Shown piece by piece: positions 32,059 to 40,395 of a stretch of 64,000 nucleotides of DNA. This DNA is from Bacillota bacterium (GTDB lineage Bacteria; Bacillota; Bacilli; Alicyclobacillales; SLC66). The position numbers and the translations under genes are program-made. The first letter of the stretch is position 1. Each line of letters begins with the position of its first letter. The stretch lies in NCBI GenBank assembly GCA_021828865.1, contig JAJZCW010000005.1, forward strand, positions 62,001 through 126,000, read 5' to 3'. The notes below the pieces were generated by a model. It did not search any database, was not told where the DNA came from, and saw nothing but the letters and a program-made list of their open reading frames with translations.

Positions 32059-32586
32059 CTACTTCATTTTGTGACGAAAAGAGGGCATACGCTTTCGTTG
32101 CTTACGCATTTTAGCAGAAGTAAGTCGGCTTTTTCTCCACACTAATGCCAAAACAGCGGCAACTGCAAGTAGGATCCAGACGTAACTGGCTGGTCCTATG
32201 ATTTCAGATTCGTAAGCAGGTTCAAAGGTTAATGTGCTCGGCGTATGGCCATCAAGCGTGACAAACTCTCCATCCGCCGCAAATTTAGGGGAATTCGCTG
32301 GAATAGTGACATATTGATAAGCATCATAAAATTTCATGGCGCCATTCGGATCTGCACCACCATATCGCCAATCTCCAATCACCGATTGGCCAATGGTCAC
32401 CTGGCGAAGAAAAGGGTTAGTGGGTTGAAAGGGATTTACAGAAACAAATATCCACAAACCAAATGCCAGAATGGCTCCTATAAGTAAGACAACGAACAAA
32501 TACGACCCCGGTGCTCGCTTCTTGACATGCAAAAAGCTCTTTTGCACCTTATCGCCTCCATACGCTTGCTTGACATTTAAAGTCAT
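32059..32586 (-). CDS. Membrane protein of unknown function, two TM helices
   Basis: A 175-residue protein I cannot assign. A basic N terminus (about 1-27), a TM helix at about 28-48, an extracytoplasmic domain of about 80 residues (WRYGGADPNGAMKFYDAYQY), a second TM helix at about 131-148 and a very basic tail (KSRLTSAKMRKQRKRM). It lies 54 bp after crh on the same strand, so it may share that transcript. No catalytic motif seen. Confidence 0.65.
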   Translation of the reverse strand: MTLNVKQAYGGDKVQKSFLHVKKRAPGSYLFVVLLIGAILAFGLWIFVSVNPFQPTNPFLRQVTIGQSVIGDWRYGGADPNGAMKFYDAYQYVTIPANSPKFAADGEFVTLDGHTPSTLTFEPAYESEIIGPASYVWILLAVAAVLALVWRKSRLTSAKMRKQRKRMPSFRHKMK

Positions 32587-32640
32587 ACATTAAATGCGTA
32601 TGAATGCAACGGGTCGATCATTCGTATAGTTTATTGATAA

Positions 32641-32898
32641 TTATTCTTCTTTCATCACCATGGTGGCCAGTCTTTCCACCGCTTGATCCCCGTCTGTTCC
32701 GCTCGCCCGTAGTGTAATCAGCGCACCGTGGGGGATCACCAGAGACATCACACCCATAATACTTTTTGCATTGACTGATTTCCCGTCTTTCTCCAAAAAC
32801 ACTTCGCTGCTAAACTTATTCGCTTCTTGCACAAATAGCGCGGCTTGACGGGCTTGCAAACCAGATTTTAAATTAACCGTTGCGGTACGCTCTGCCAA
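32641..32898 (-). CDS. crh: Catabolite-repression HPr-like protein Crh
   Basis: An 85-residue HPr paralogue. At the active-site position it has GLQARQAA, so the phosphotransfer His15 of HPr is replaced by Gln, the defining mark of Crh. The regulatory Ser46 region is kept (NAKSIMGVMSL) and would be phosphorylated by HprK, also encoded in this window. Ser-phosphorylated Crh is a CcpA corepressor in Bacillus and cannot serve in PTS transport. It is last of the rapZ-yvcK-whiA-crh block. ATG at 32898 has GGGGGAGC upstream. Confidence 0.95.
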   Translation of the reverse strand: MAERTATVNLKSGLQARQAALFVQEANKFSSEVFLEKDGKSVNAKSIMGVMSLVIPHGALITLRASGTDGDQAVERLATMVMKEE

Positions 32899-33000
32899 AG
32901 TATGCTCCCCCTATGCAACAAACCAAATTTAATAAACAATTCAATGGATACACTTTTATTATCACATTATAGCAGAGCATCTTAAGCCTGACTACGATTC

Positions 33001-33939
33001 CTAAAGCTTTCGCTTTTCTGCACGAATCTTTTGTGCAATTTCATCTAATTTTCTCAACCGATGATTGAGTCCTGATTTACTGACATGTTCCGGCAACATT
33101 TCGCAAAGTTCCTGAAGCGTAATCTCCGGATACTGCAAGCGTTTTTCTGCCACCACCTGAAGTTTGAAAGGCAATTTGTCGAGCCCTACCCGTTCTTCTA
33201 TCAACCGAATGTTTTCGATTTGTCGAACTGCCGCCGAAATGGTTTTATTGAGATTGGCGGTTTCGCAATTGACAAGCCGATTGACCTGATTGCGCATCCC
33301 TTTTACGATCCTCACTTCCTCGAAGTGCAAAACCGCCTGATACGCGCCGATCAATCCGAGAAACTCGACTATTTTTTCTCCTTCTTTCAAATAGACGATA
33401 TGGCCTTTTTTGCGTTCAATCGCCTTTGCATGCAATCGAAATTCCTGGAAAAGACGCAGCAGATGATCTGCCTGTTCGCTGCTCTTATTTGAAATTTCAA
33501 GGTGATAGGTGTGGCTGTCCGGATCATTGACAGAACCACTGGCCAAAAATGCGCCTCGCAAATAGGACTTCCTGCAACACTGCTGTTCGATGGTTAGTAC
33601 TGGAATAGCCGAAACTACTTTTCCCTCTTGCAACAGATCCAGTGTCTGCAAAAACAACTCCGCACCGATTCGCATGCGGATCATATAGACATTATTTTTT
33701 TTTAGTCGCATTTTTTTCTGAACCAGCACTTCAAGAGGACCAGCAAATGCGCTTCTCAAGAGTGTGTAAGCCCTTCTTGCGATCGCTGCATTTTCTGTAG
33801 ACAAATCCAACACTTTCCCTTGTTCCCAATCATGGAGGACACCACAGTGTTGAATTAATGCTGTCAGTTCTGCGCGTTCACAACATGGTTTGCCTGAGAC
33901 CTGCGTGAGTTCTTTTTTTGTTCTTGAGGCAAAGGACAA
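33001..33939 (-). CDS. whiA: WhiA-type DNA-binding/LAGLIDADG-like regulator
   Basis: A 312-residue protein conserved in Gram-positives, acting in cell division and chromosome segregation in Bacillus and in sporulation control in Streptomyces. The N-terminal domain has two degenerate homing-endonuclease-like repeats (SYLRGAFLASGSVNDP at about 126-141). The C-terminal helix-turn-helix is at about 255-305 (TLQELCEMLPEHVSKSGLNHRLRKL). The start is TTG at 33939, fixed by AAAGGAGG 8 nt upstream. It follows yvcK by 36 bp and precedes crh, the standard order. Confidence 0.96.
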   Translation of the reverse strand: MSFASRTKKELTQVSGKPCCERAELTALIQHCGVLHDWEQGKVLDLSTENAAIARRAYTLLRSAFAGPLEVLVQKKMRLKKNNVYMIRMRIGAELFLQTLDLLQEGKVVSAIPVLTIEQQCCRKSYLRGAFLASGSVNDPDSHTYHLEISNKSSEQADHLLRLFQEFRLHAKAIERKKGHIVYLKEGEKIVEFLGLIGAYQAVLHFEEVRIVKGMRNQVNRLVNCETANLNKTISAAVRQIENIRLIEERVGLDKLPFKLQVVAEKRLQYPEITLQELCEMLPEHVSKSGLNHRLRKLDEIAQKIRAEKRKL

Positions 33940-33975
33940 TCGAATTCCTCCTTTCGAGCGTCTTGAAGACGGGCC

Positions 33976-35133
33976 TTAAGAACGGTGTTCCCTTCCGATG
34001 AGCGCCAATATTTGCATCGCCACTAGGTCCGGATCGTGGCGAGCGTACTTGGACTCCTGCAAAAAATCCCTTGCGATCACCGTCAACCCCAGTTTATGCA
34101 ATTTTTCAACATCCACCGTCACCGGATGCGCATTCTGCGCCACATACTGCTGCAGTAATGAATCAGGAATGACCGCAGAATTAACGATGATCATATCAAA
34201 AAGCCCTGCTCCCACATGGCGATAAATGGCTTCCACATGATCCGATGCGGTGTATCCGTCTGTTTCCCCAGGTTGGGTCATTACATTGCAGACAAACATC
34301 ACCTTTGCCTTGGATGCCTGAATCGCATCAACCAAGCCTGGCACCAACAGATTGGGCATAATGGAAGTGTAAAGACTGCCTGGACCAATCACGATGGCGT
34401 CCGCCTCGGAAATCGTCGTCAGCACCTCAGGCAATGGTTCCACAGTGGACGGGTGAATTTCGATCCTATCCACCGGTTTGTTCGCAAGGGGAATTTGCGA
34501 TTCCCCATGCACCTTAGTCCCGTCCTCATAGACCGCCGAGAGGGTAAATGCCTGCTTCGCCACTGGCATCACCGTTCCTCGCACGGCAAGCACTCGACTA
34601 GTTTCGCGAATGGCCGTCTCAAAATCCCCTGTTATATGTGTCATAGCCGCCAAAAACAGATTGCCAAAGCTATGCCCGCGAAGACCCGTTCCACCATCAA
34701 ACCGGTATTGCAACAGGTCCGCAAGGAGTGGCTCAGTATCGGCAAGCGCAATCAAACAATTGCGAATGTCACCCGGAGGAGGCATGAACATTTCGGACCT
34801 CAACCGTCCTGAACTCCCGCCATCGTCAGCCACTGTGACCACAGCCGTAATATCCACGTCCAAATGCTTCAATCCACGCAGTAGCACAGGCTGCCCAGTG
34901 CCCCCGCCGATGACCACGACCCGCGGCCTTCGGGCAATCTGAATAGCCTGAAGTTTTGATCTCGCACGATCTCGCAAAAACAGTAAGATCAGCACCACCA
35001 CGCTGAATAGCACACAAAGAATCCCAATCAGCCACCATCTGATCCGTTGGGATTCAATGCTAACACTCGCAATAACCAATCCTGCGCCAAATACAAGTAA
35101 ATACCAAGCCCAATCTTTGATGTGTTTTTTCAT
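33976..35133 (-). CDS. yvcK: YvcK-type gluconeogenesis factor
   Basis: A 385-residue member of the CofD/YvcK family, required in B. subtilis for growth on gluconeogenic carbon and for cell shape. VVVIGGGTGQPVLLRGL (about 71-87) binds a nucleotide sugar (UDP-GlcNAc in studied homologues). ADDGGSSGRLR and PPPGDIRNCL follow. Two hydrophobic helices near residues 10-55 precede the domain, so it is membrane-tethered here. ATG overlaps the rapZ stop codon (ATGA), implying translational coupling. Confidence 0.94.
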   Translation of the reverse strand: MKKHIKDWAWYLLVFGAGLVIASVSIESQRIRWWLIGILCVLFSVVVLILLFLRDRARSKLQAIQIARRPRVVVIGGGTGQPVLLRGLKHLDVDITAVVTVADDGGSSGRLRSEMFMPPPGDIRNCLIALADTEPLLADLLQYRFDGGTGLRGHSFGNLFLAAMTHITGDFETAIRETSRVLAVRGTVMPVAKQAFTLSAVYEDGTKVHGESQIPLANKPVDRIEIHPSTVEPLPEVLTTISEADAIVIGPGSLYTSIMPNLLVPGLVDAIQASKAKVMFVCNVMTQPGETDGYTASDHVEAIYRHVGAGLFDMIIVNSAVIPDSLLQQYVAQNAHPVTVDVEKLHKLGLTVIARDFLQESKYARHDPDLVAMQILALIGREHRS

Positions 35134-36011
35134 GGTTCATAATCCTTCCCAACATCCCGGTGAACGACAGATACAGGATAATCTGACTGGAGGTGGGTGC
35201 GCAGGTATTCCGCAATGGCCACCGATCGGTGTTTTCCTCCAGTGCAACCAATTCCGATGATCACTTGAGGTTTCCCCTCATGCAAATATTGGGGAATCAA
35301 AAAATCGATCAGTTCCTGCCACTTTTTGATAAACGTTTCCGTGGTGGGCCATTTCATCACATAGTCGTACACTTCCTGGTCCTGGCCAGTATGTGGTCGC
35401 AATTCCTCGATATAATACGGATTTGGCAAAAACCTCACATCGAAAACTAAATCCGCATCGATCGGGATGCCGTATTTAAATCCGAAGGATAAAATGTGTA
35501 CCGAAATGCTTGGCGTTGTGGCAATTTGACGAAACTTGTTTTCTAGCAAATCGCGAAGTTCCGCTGGACGTAAACGGCTAGTATTAATCACCATGTCAGA
35601 GCGTTCACGAACTTCACTGAGGATTTGCCTTTCCCGCTCTATTCCATCAGTAATACGACCGCTGTCCGGTGCAGATGGATGCTTCCTTCTCGTTGCCTTG
35701 TACCTGCGAACCAGCGTCTCATCATCCGCTTCGAGGTAAAGGATGTGGTAATCGAGTTCTGGATGATCATCAAGTTCCGTCAGCGCATCAAACAATGCGC
35801 CGAAGAATTCACCGCCACGCAAATCGCACACTAGGGCCACTTTGCGGACCGCTCCACCCGGTTGGCGTACCAATTCGCTGAACTTAGGGATCAGTGCCGG
35901 TGGCAGGTTATCTACGCAAAAATACCCCATATCCTCAAGAAATTGAATAGCTACCGATTTTCCTGCCCCTGACATTCCTGTAATGATGAGCATTTGCACA
36001 TGATGAGGCAT
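35130..36011 (-). CDS. rapZ: RapZ/YvcJ nucleotide-binding protein
   Basis: A 293-residue P-loop protein; in E. coli RapZ is an RNA adaptor controlling glucosamine-6-phosphate synthase, and in Bacillus YvcJ binds nucleotides. Walker A GMSGAGKS lies at about 12-19. The C-terminal RNA-binding part includes FGFKYGIP, DVRFLPNPYY, and IGIGCTGGKHRSV. The start is ATG 36011, with AAGGAG nine bases upstream. Readings reaching 36035 or 36197 lack a site, and the longer one overlaps glucokinase. It lies 25 bp after glucokinase. Confidence 0.94.
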   Translation of the reverse strand: MPHHVQMLIITGMSGAGKSVAIQFLEDMGYFCVDNLPPALIPKFSELVRQPGGAVRKVALVCDLRGGEFFGALFDALTELDDHPELDYHILYLEADDETLVRRYKATRRKHPSAPDSGRITDGIERERQILSEVRERSDMVINTSRLRPAELRDLLENKFRQIATTPSISVHILSFGFKYGIPIDADLVFDVRFLPNPYYIEELRPHTGQDQEVYDYVMKWPTTETFIKKWQELIDFLIPQYLHEGKPQVIIGIGCTGGKHRSVAIAEYLRTHLQSDYPVSVVHRDVGKDYEP

Positions 36012-36036
36012 CGCCCGCTTCTCCTTACTTTTCATC

Positions 36037-36966
36037 TCAAAACGCCAATTTTCCAGCTCCGACCACTCCTGCATCATTGCCAAGAAGCGCTGGTACAATA
36101 CGGGCCGCTTCCACCACGCGCGGCAATGCATAACGCAGGAACGCCTCGCGAACAGGGATAAAGAGGTCATCGCCAGCCTTTGCCACACCGCCGCCAATGA
36201 TGATCATTTCAGGATTAATCAGGTCTGCCGCCATAGCAAGTCCCCTTCCCAACATTTCCGAAGCTTTTGCCACCACCATTTGACCCAGTTCGTCCCCAAC
36301 AACCGCTGCTTCAAAAATCCCTTTGGTGGAAAGTTCTTCAATGGTTAAGGTGGTAGTTACCCCGCTTTCAATGCCATCTCTTGCCATACGTAAGATGCCT
36401 GTTGCAGAAGAAAACGTCTCGAGACATCCCCGGCGTCCGCAATTGCACGGCGCACCTTCTGGGTCCATCACAAAATGCCCTAATTCACCGCCCATATGGT
36501 TGCTTCCAGACCAGATCTTTTGATTTAAAACAATGCCACCACCGACGCCAGTTCCCAACGTGACACAAATGGCACTAGCCGTGCCACGTCCCGCCCCCAC
36601 CCAGGCTTCACCCAGCGCAGCTGCATTGGCGTCATTTTCCATAAAAACCGGCAGATGTATCATTCTCTCGAGCGGCTCTCGAACAAGTATTTTTTTCCAT
36701 CCTATATTGATGACTTCAACTGCCATCCCTTGACGTTCATCGATAAACCCAGGGATGCCAATTCCCACACCCAACAGATCGGACATTGGCACCTCACCCA
36801 TTTGCGCCAATTGCCTTGTGAGTTCCGCAATCCGTCGAAGGATATCATCCGCTCCCAGTTCCTTCAGTGTAGAAATTTGTTCCTTCACAAGAATATTCCC
36901 TTGCTCATCTATCAGCGCACCCTTTATGTACGTTCCGCCCAAATCAATCCCTATCGCCTTTTTCAT
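36037..36966 (-). CDS. ROK-family glucokinase
   Basis: A 309-residue kinase that probably phosphorylates glucose to glucose 6-phosphate with ATP. The phosphate loop is IGIDLGGTYIKG at residues 5-16. ENDANAAALGE supplies the catalytic Asp, and the ROK zinc motif reads CNCGRRGCLE. Length is typical of GlcK. The start is ATG 36966, as GGAGAGTG lies upstream; reading from 37008 would enter the promoter. It is the first gene of the glucokinase-rapZ-yvcK-whiA-crh operon, linking sugar entry to the control proteins downstream. Confidence 0.92.
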   Translation of the reverse strand: MKKAIGIDLGGTYIKGALIDEQGNILVKEQISTLKELGADDILRRIAELTRQLAQMGEVPMSDLLGVGIGIPGFIDERQGMAVEVINIGWKKILVREPLERMIHLPVFMENDANAAALGEAWVGAGRGTASAICVTLGTGVGGGIVLNQKIWSGSNHMGGELGHFVMDPEGAPCNCGRRGCLETFSSATGILRMARDGIESGVTTTLTIEELSTKGIFEAAVVGDELGQMVVAKASEMLGRGLAMAADLINPEMIIIGGGVAKAGDDLFIPVREAFLRYALPRVVEAARIVPALLGNDAGVVGAGKLAF

Positions 36967-36996
36967 AAACACACTCTCCATAGACTTTTCAGTCGA

Positions 36997-37025
36997 ACTA
37001 TACCTCAAACCGAAGTGATCAACAA
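36997..37025 (-). promoter_or_regulatory. Promoter of the glucokinase-rapZ-yvcK-whiA-crh operon
   Basis: TTGTTG (37025-37020), 17 bp, TATAGT (37002-36997) on the minus strand, directly after the T-run of the upstream terminator. Predicted transcription start is near 36990. Confidence 0.55.
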
Positions 37026-37026
37026 G

Positions 37027-37063
37027 AAAAAAAAAAAACGTAACGCAAGCTCTTTCGCTACGT
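37027..37063 (-). terminator. Intrinsic terminator of the aroA operon
   Basis: On the minus strand ACGTAGCG (from 37063) pairs with GCGTTACGT through one G-U, followed by a run of 11-12 T residues (A-run 37027-37038 on plus). It is one of the strongest terminators in the window and separates aroA from glucokinase. Confidence 0.88.
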
Positions 37064-37159
37064 CACGCAAATTCAATCATCAAAAGGGGGTCAAATGTGT
37101 TACAAGATGATCATAGAAGAAATAGATTTCAGATGAGTTACGAACAGTTAAAGATCAAG

Positions 37160-38452
37160 TTACGAAATAGTTTCTTCCAAAAGTTCAAAAAAATTAGGAA
37201 ATGTCTTCTGTGTACATCCTGGGTCTTCGATCACCGTACCCGGCACCTTCAGACCAAGTACTGAGAACGCCATCGCAATGCGATGATCGTCATAGGTTTT
37301 TACGGAAACCCCCTCTTTCAGCGACGACGATGGATAGACGGTCAATCCATCCTCTGACTCGTCAACTCGCACGCCAAACTTCCTCAATTCTTTCACACAT
37401 GCTTGTATACGATCTGTTTCTTTTATTCTCACATTGGCAACGTTATAAATATGTACAGGTTCAGACGCAAATGGCGCAATAGCCGCAAGTGTCGGGACCA
37501 TATCTGACATGTCAAACAAATCCGCTTCAATACCCAATAATTTTCCTTCTGGTCCCGTCAGTTCTATATAATCGGAGCCATTGACCACTTTACAGCCCAT
37601 TTTTTCAAGCAACCCTGAGAATTTTGTATCCCCCTGAAGCGATTGCTCACTCAGTCCTTCAACGCGGACTGTACCGCCACACACCGCCGCAGCAGCAAAG
37701 AAATACGAAGCACTTGATGCATCTGGTTCAATCTGATACTCAGGTTTGGCCTGATATCCACTTGGCTCGATATGATAATACCCATTATTTACCGATACAT
37801 TTGCGCCGAACTGCTTCATCATTTCCACCGTCATCGTCACATACGGCGCAGAGACAAGCTCTCCATCGATGTATAAATCGATGGGACCTTCCGCATATGG
37901 TGCGGCCAAGAGCAATCCAGAAAGGTATTGGCTGCTTTCTTTTCCGCGTATCGAAATTTCCCCGCCAGGGAATCCACTCGCTTCAATCAAAATTGGTGGG
38001 CATCCCGTATGGTGCTCATCTATCGCCGAAATTCCCACTTGCTGCAGTGACTGAAGTAAGGCCGCAATCGGGCGCTCCCTCATACGTTGAATCCCATCGA
38101 TACGATACCTGCCTTTGCCAAGACTCGCGAATGCAGCCAAAAATCTGGCGCTCGTGCCCGAATTTCCTACAAAAAGGTCAATTCCCTGCTCATGGTGCAA
38201 GGGATCAAGTCCTGCACCCATCACCGTAATCTGATGATGGACTTCATCAGTGATCACTTCATATCCCAGTCTTCGAAGCGATTCAATAAAGTACCTGCTG
38301 TCATCAGAAAATAATGCGCCGTTCAGCACTGTTTTTCCACGCGCCAAAGCGGCAATCGGTAACGCTCGGTTGGTCATCGATTTAGAACCCGGGACCCTGA
38401 CGGAACCTTCGATCCGATGTCTGCATAAAGGCACATGATAGGTGGATCGCAT
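37160..38452 (-). CDS. aroA: 3-phosphoshikimate 1-carboxyvinyltransferase (EPSP synthase)
   Basis: About 430 residues. It joins shikimate 3-phosphate and PEP in chorismate synthesis. Seen: VPGSKSMTNRALPIAALA (substrate loop, about 14-31), GNSGTSARFL, RERPIAALLQSL, and RIKETDRI near residue 330. The Thr/Arg pattern of the PEP site is intact. The start is uncertain: ATG 38452 gives family length and follows the selB stop, while ATG 38491 would overlap selB by 28 bp. It lies 11 bp after selB and is probably cotranscribed with it. The other aro genes are not nearby. Confidence 0.94.
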   Translation of the reverse strand: MRSTYHVPLCRHRIEGSVRVPGSKSMTNRALPIAALARGKTVLNGALFSDDSRYFIESLRRLGYEVITDEVHHQITVMGAGLDPLHHEQGIDLFVGNSGTSARFLAAFASLGKGRYRIDGIQRMRERPIAALLQSLQQVGISAIDEHHTGCPPILIEASGFPGGEISIRGKESSQYLSGLLLAAPYAEGPIDLYIDGELVSAPYVTMTVEMMKQFGANVSVNNGYYHIEPSGYQAKPEYQIEPDASSASYFFAAAAVCGGTVRVEGLSEQSLQGDTKFSGLLEKMGCKVVNGSDYIELTGPEGKLLGIEADLFDMSDMVPTLAAIAPFASEPVHIYNVANVRIKETDRIQACVKELRKFGVRVDESEDGLTVYPSSSLKEGVSVKTYDDHRIAMAFSVLGLKVPGTVIEDPGCTQKTFPNFFELLEETIS

Positions 38453-38463
38453 TTTTTTGTCTT

Positions 38464-40386
38464 CTACTTTTCTCGTGTTTTTTTCAGCCATTCCCTCACA
38501 TCTCCCGAACGCTTGGTCCATTTTTGGCGATCAAAATACTCCAAGATAGCTACGGCATACTTGCGACTTGTCGAAAGCGCGTCGCGAAAATCGGCTAAAC
38601 TAAAAGCCCCTTGCCCTGCAAACAGTTGCGCTGCTTCGTTTTCCGCAATCGTAATTGCTTCTTTGGTCATTACCACATCAGGGTTCACCGCTACCACCAA
38701 ATCTTCCTGAGTCAGTACATGCAGCATATTTTTGATCGTTTTGTCTTTCCCTTGCCAATGAAAAAGTCCCTCCATTTCTGTGATACCTGGGGGCGAAAAT
38801 GGAGAATCCTGCAACGCTTGCAATACAAGATCATGCATCTTTTTTTCTTCAGCAGAAAGTGGAATCTTGCGATCCGCAAATCGCAATCGATCATTTTCTA
38901 CGACGAGTCCCCGCTGTGCCTCTACCCTTGCTAGGAGTGGTTCCCACCACTTGGAGTCAATTTTTGCTGCCTTCAACTCCGATTGGATGACTGTTTTTGG
39001 CATCCATAGATCGTAGGGATTTTTAAGAAAATAAGCATCCATGATCATCTGCCATTTCGATGCCCAATTCTCTAATACCACTCTTGGCATCCAGCTACGT
39101 TGCGGATGGCCAAAAATCAGCTCACTTTCCTTCTCCAAGCGTCGCATCTCTGCATCGACTTCTTCCAGAGGTTCATCGAGCATTATGGCAATATCTGTAA
39201 CCGACAAACCGAGATGATCACCAAGCGCCACTAAAATTCGTTCACCAAGTGACCCTTGTTCTTTTTTGATAATCCCTTCCTCTACGCTGCTTTTGTTCCT
39301 GCGATGAAGCCTCGCTGGATGAGGATCAATGACCGTGCCACCTGCCACGGTCACCATAGGGGAATACGTCCTTAAGACGAAGTGATCGCGTGGTTCCGCC
39401 ACCACATCCGCTTCCAAAAGCAATTGTGCCACCGCTTCTTCACCGGCAGGGATTTCAAACCCATGCAGCAATAGTACTCTGCCAAATACCTCTGACGTTC
39501 CCAGATAAAAACGCACCCGTTCCCTATGCTTTAAACGATAGGTGGTCTCTTTCAGCAGTTGGATTCGAACATCCATCAAACGGGTCGGCTGATAAAAGTT
39601 TGCTTCACCGAGCATCATTCCGCGATGAACTTCACTGCGCATTCCGGTAAGCGCCAGCGCTGCCCGTTGTCCCGCATAGGCTGCTTCCTGATTGTCCCCG
39701 TGAACTTGAATGGATCTCACGCGTACCGTCTCGCCAATTGGCATTAAGGAAAGGGTGTCTCCCACCCGCACCTTGCCTCTCCAGACAGTGCCAGTGATCA
39801 CAGTTCCGATCCCCTGCACAGTAAAAGAACGGTCAATCGGCAACCTGAACGCGCCATGGTCTGGCCGATGCGGAACGGAGGGTAGAAGTTCTTCGATGGT
39901 GGCTTTCAACCAATCAATACCCTGGCCCGTCACGGAAGACACATCAATCATTGGCGCATCGGCCAGAAAACTGTCCGCGAGCTCTTCCCGCACCTCCTGG
40001 TGCACAAGTTCAAGCCACTCTTCATCCACTAGATCCACCTTGGTGATGACAATGATACCATTCTGGATGTGAAGCAGCGTCATAATCGCCAAGTGCTCGC
40101 GAGTTTGCGGCATGATTCCTTCGCGTGCATCCACCACGAGCAGGATAAAATCCATCCCGCCGGCGCCTGCGAGCATGTTACGAATAAAACGCTCATGACC
40201 AGGCACATCGACTATGCCAATTCGCCTTCCATCCGATAGGACGAGCGGGGCAAATCCAATATCAATGGAGATGCCCCGCTCTTTTTCCTCCATAAAGCGG
40301 TCCGTATCCGTACCGGTCAGTGCTTTGATCAAAGCTGTCTTGCCATGGTCAATATGGCCAGCCGTGCCTATGATGGCATAATCCAT
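38464..40386 (-). CDS. selB: Selenocysteine-specific elongation factor SelB
   Basis: A 640-residue GTPase that delivers Sec-tRNA to UGA codons marked by a SECIS hairpin. G1 AGHIDHGKT at residues 9-17, [10 protein letters not shown] switch, [11 protein letters not shown] (G3) and TKVD (G4) are intact. Translation-factor beta barrels (about 170-340) are followed by four winged-helix-like units (about 375-640) that bind SECIS RNA. ATG at 40386 begins nine bases after the TPR gene stop. selA, selD and tRNA-Sec are not in the window and I saw no in-frame-UGA gene, so the partners lie elsewhere or the system is residual. Confidence 0.95.
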   Translation of the reverse strand: MDYAIIGTAGHIDHGKTALIKALTGTDTDRFMEEKERGISIDIGFAPLVLSDGRRIGIVDVPGHERFIRNMLAGAGGMDFILLVVDAREGIMPQTREHLAIMTLLHIQNGIIVITKVDLVDEEWLELVHQEVREELADSFLADAPMIDVSSVTGQGIDWLKATIEELLPSVPHRPDHGAFRLPIDRSFTVQGIGTVITGTVWRGKVRVGDTLSLMPIGETVRVRSIQVHGDNQEAAYAGQRAALALTGMRSEVHRGMMLGEANFYQPTRLMDVRIQLLKETTYRLKHRERVRFYLGTSEVFGRVLLLHGFEIPAGEEAVAQLLLEADVVAEPRDHFVLRTYSPMVTVAGGTVIDPHPARLHRRNKSSVEEGIIKKEQGSLGERILVALGDHLGLSVTDIAIMLDEPLEEVDAEMRRLEKESELIFGHPQRSWMPRVVLENWASKWQMIMDAYFLKNPYDLWMPKTVIQSELKAAKIDSKWWEPLLARVEAQRGLVVENDRLRFADRKIPLSAEEKKMHDLVLQALQDSPFSPPGITEMEGLFHWQGKDKTIKNMLHVLTQEDLVVAVNPDVVMTKEAITIAENEAAQLFAGQGAFSLADFRDALSTSRKYAVAILEYFDRQKWTKRSGDVREWLKKTREK

Positions 40387-40395
40387 TTCATCACC

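Noticed and set aside
36012-36197. N-terminal extension of RapZ reaching into glucokinase
   Set aside because: ATG 36011 has AAGGAG at ideal spacing and gives family length; the extension is antisense-style composition over another gene.
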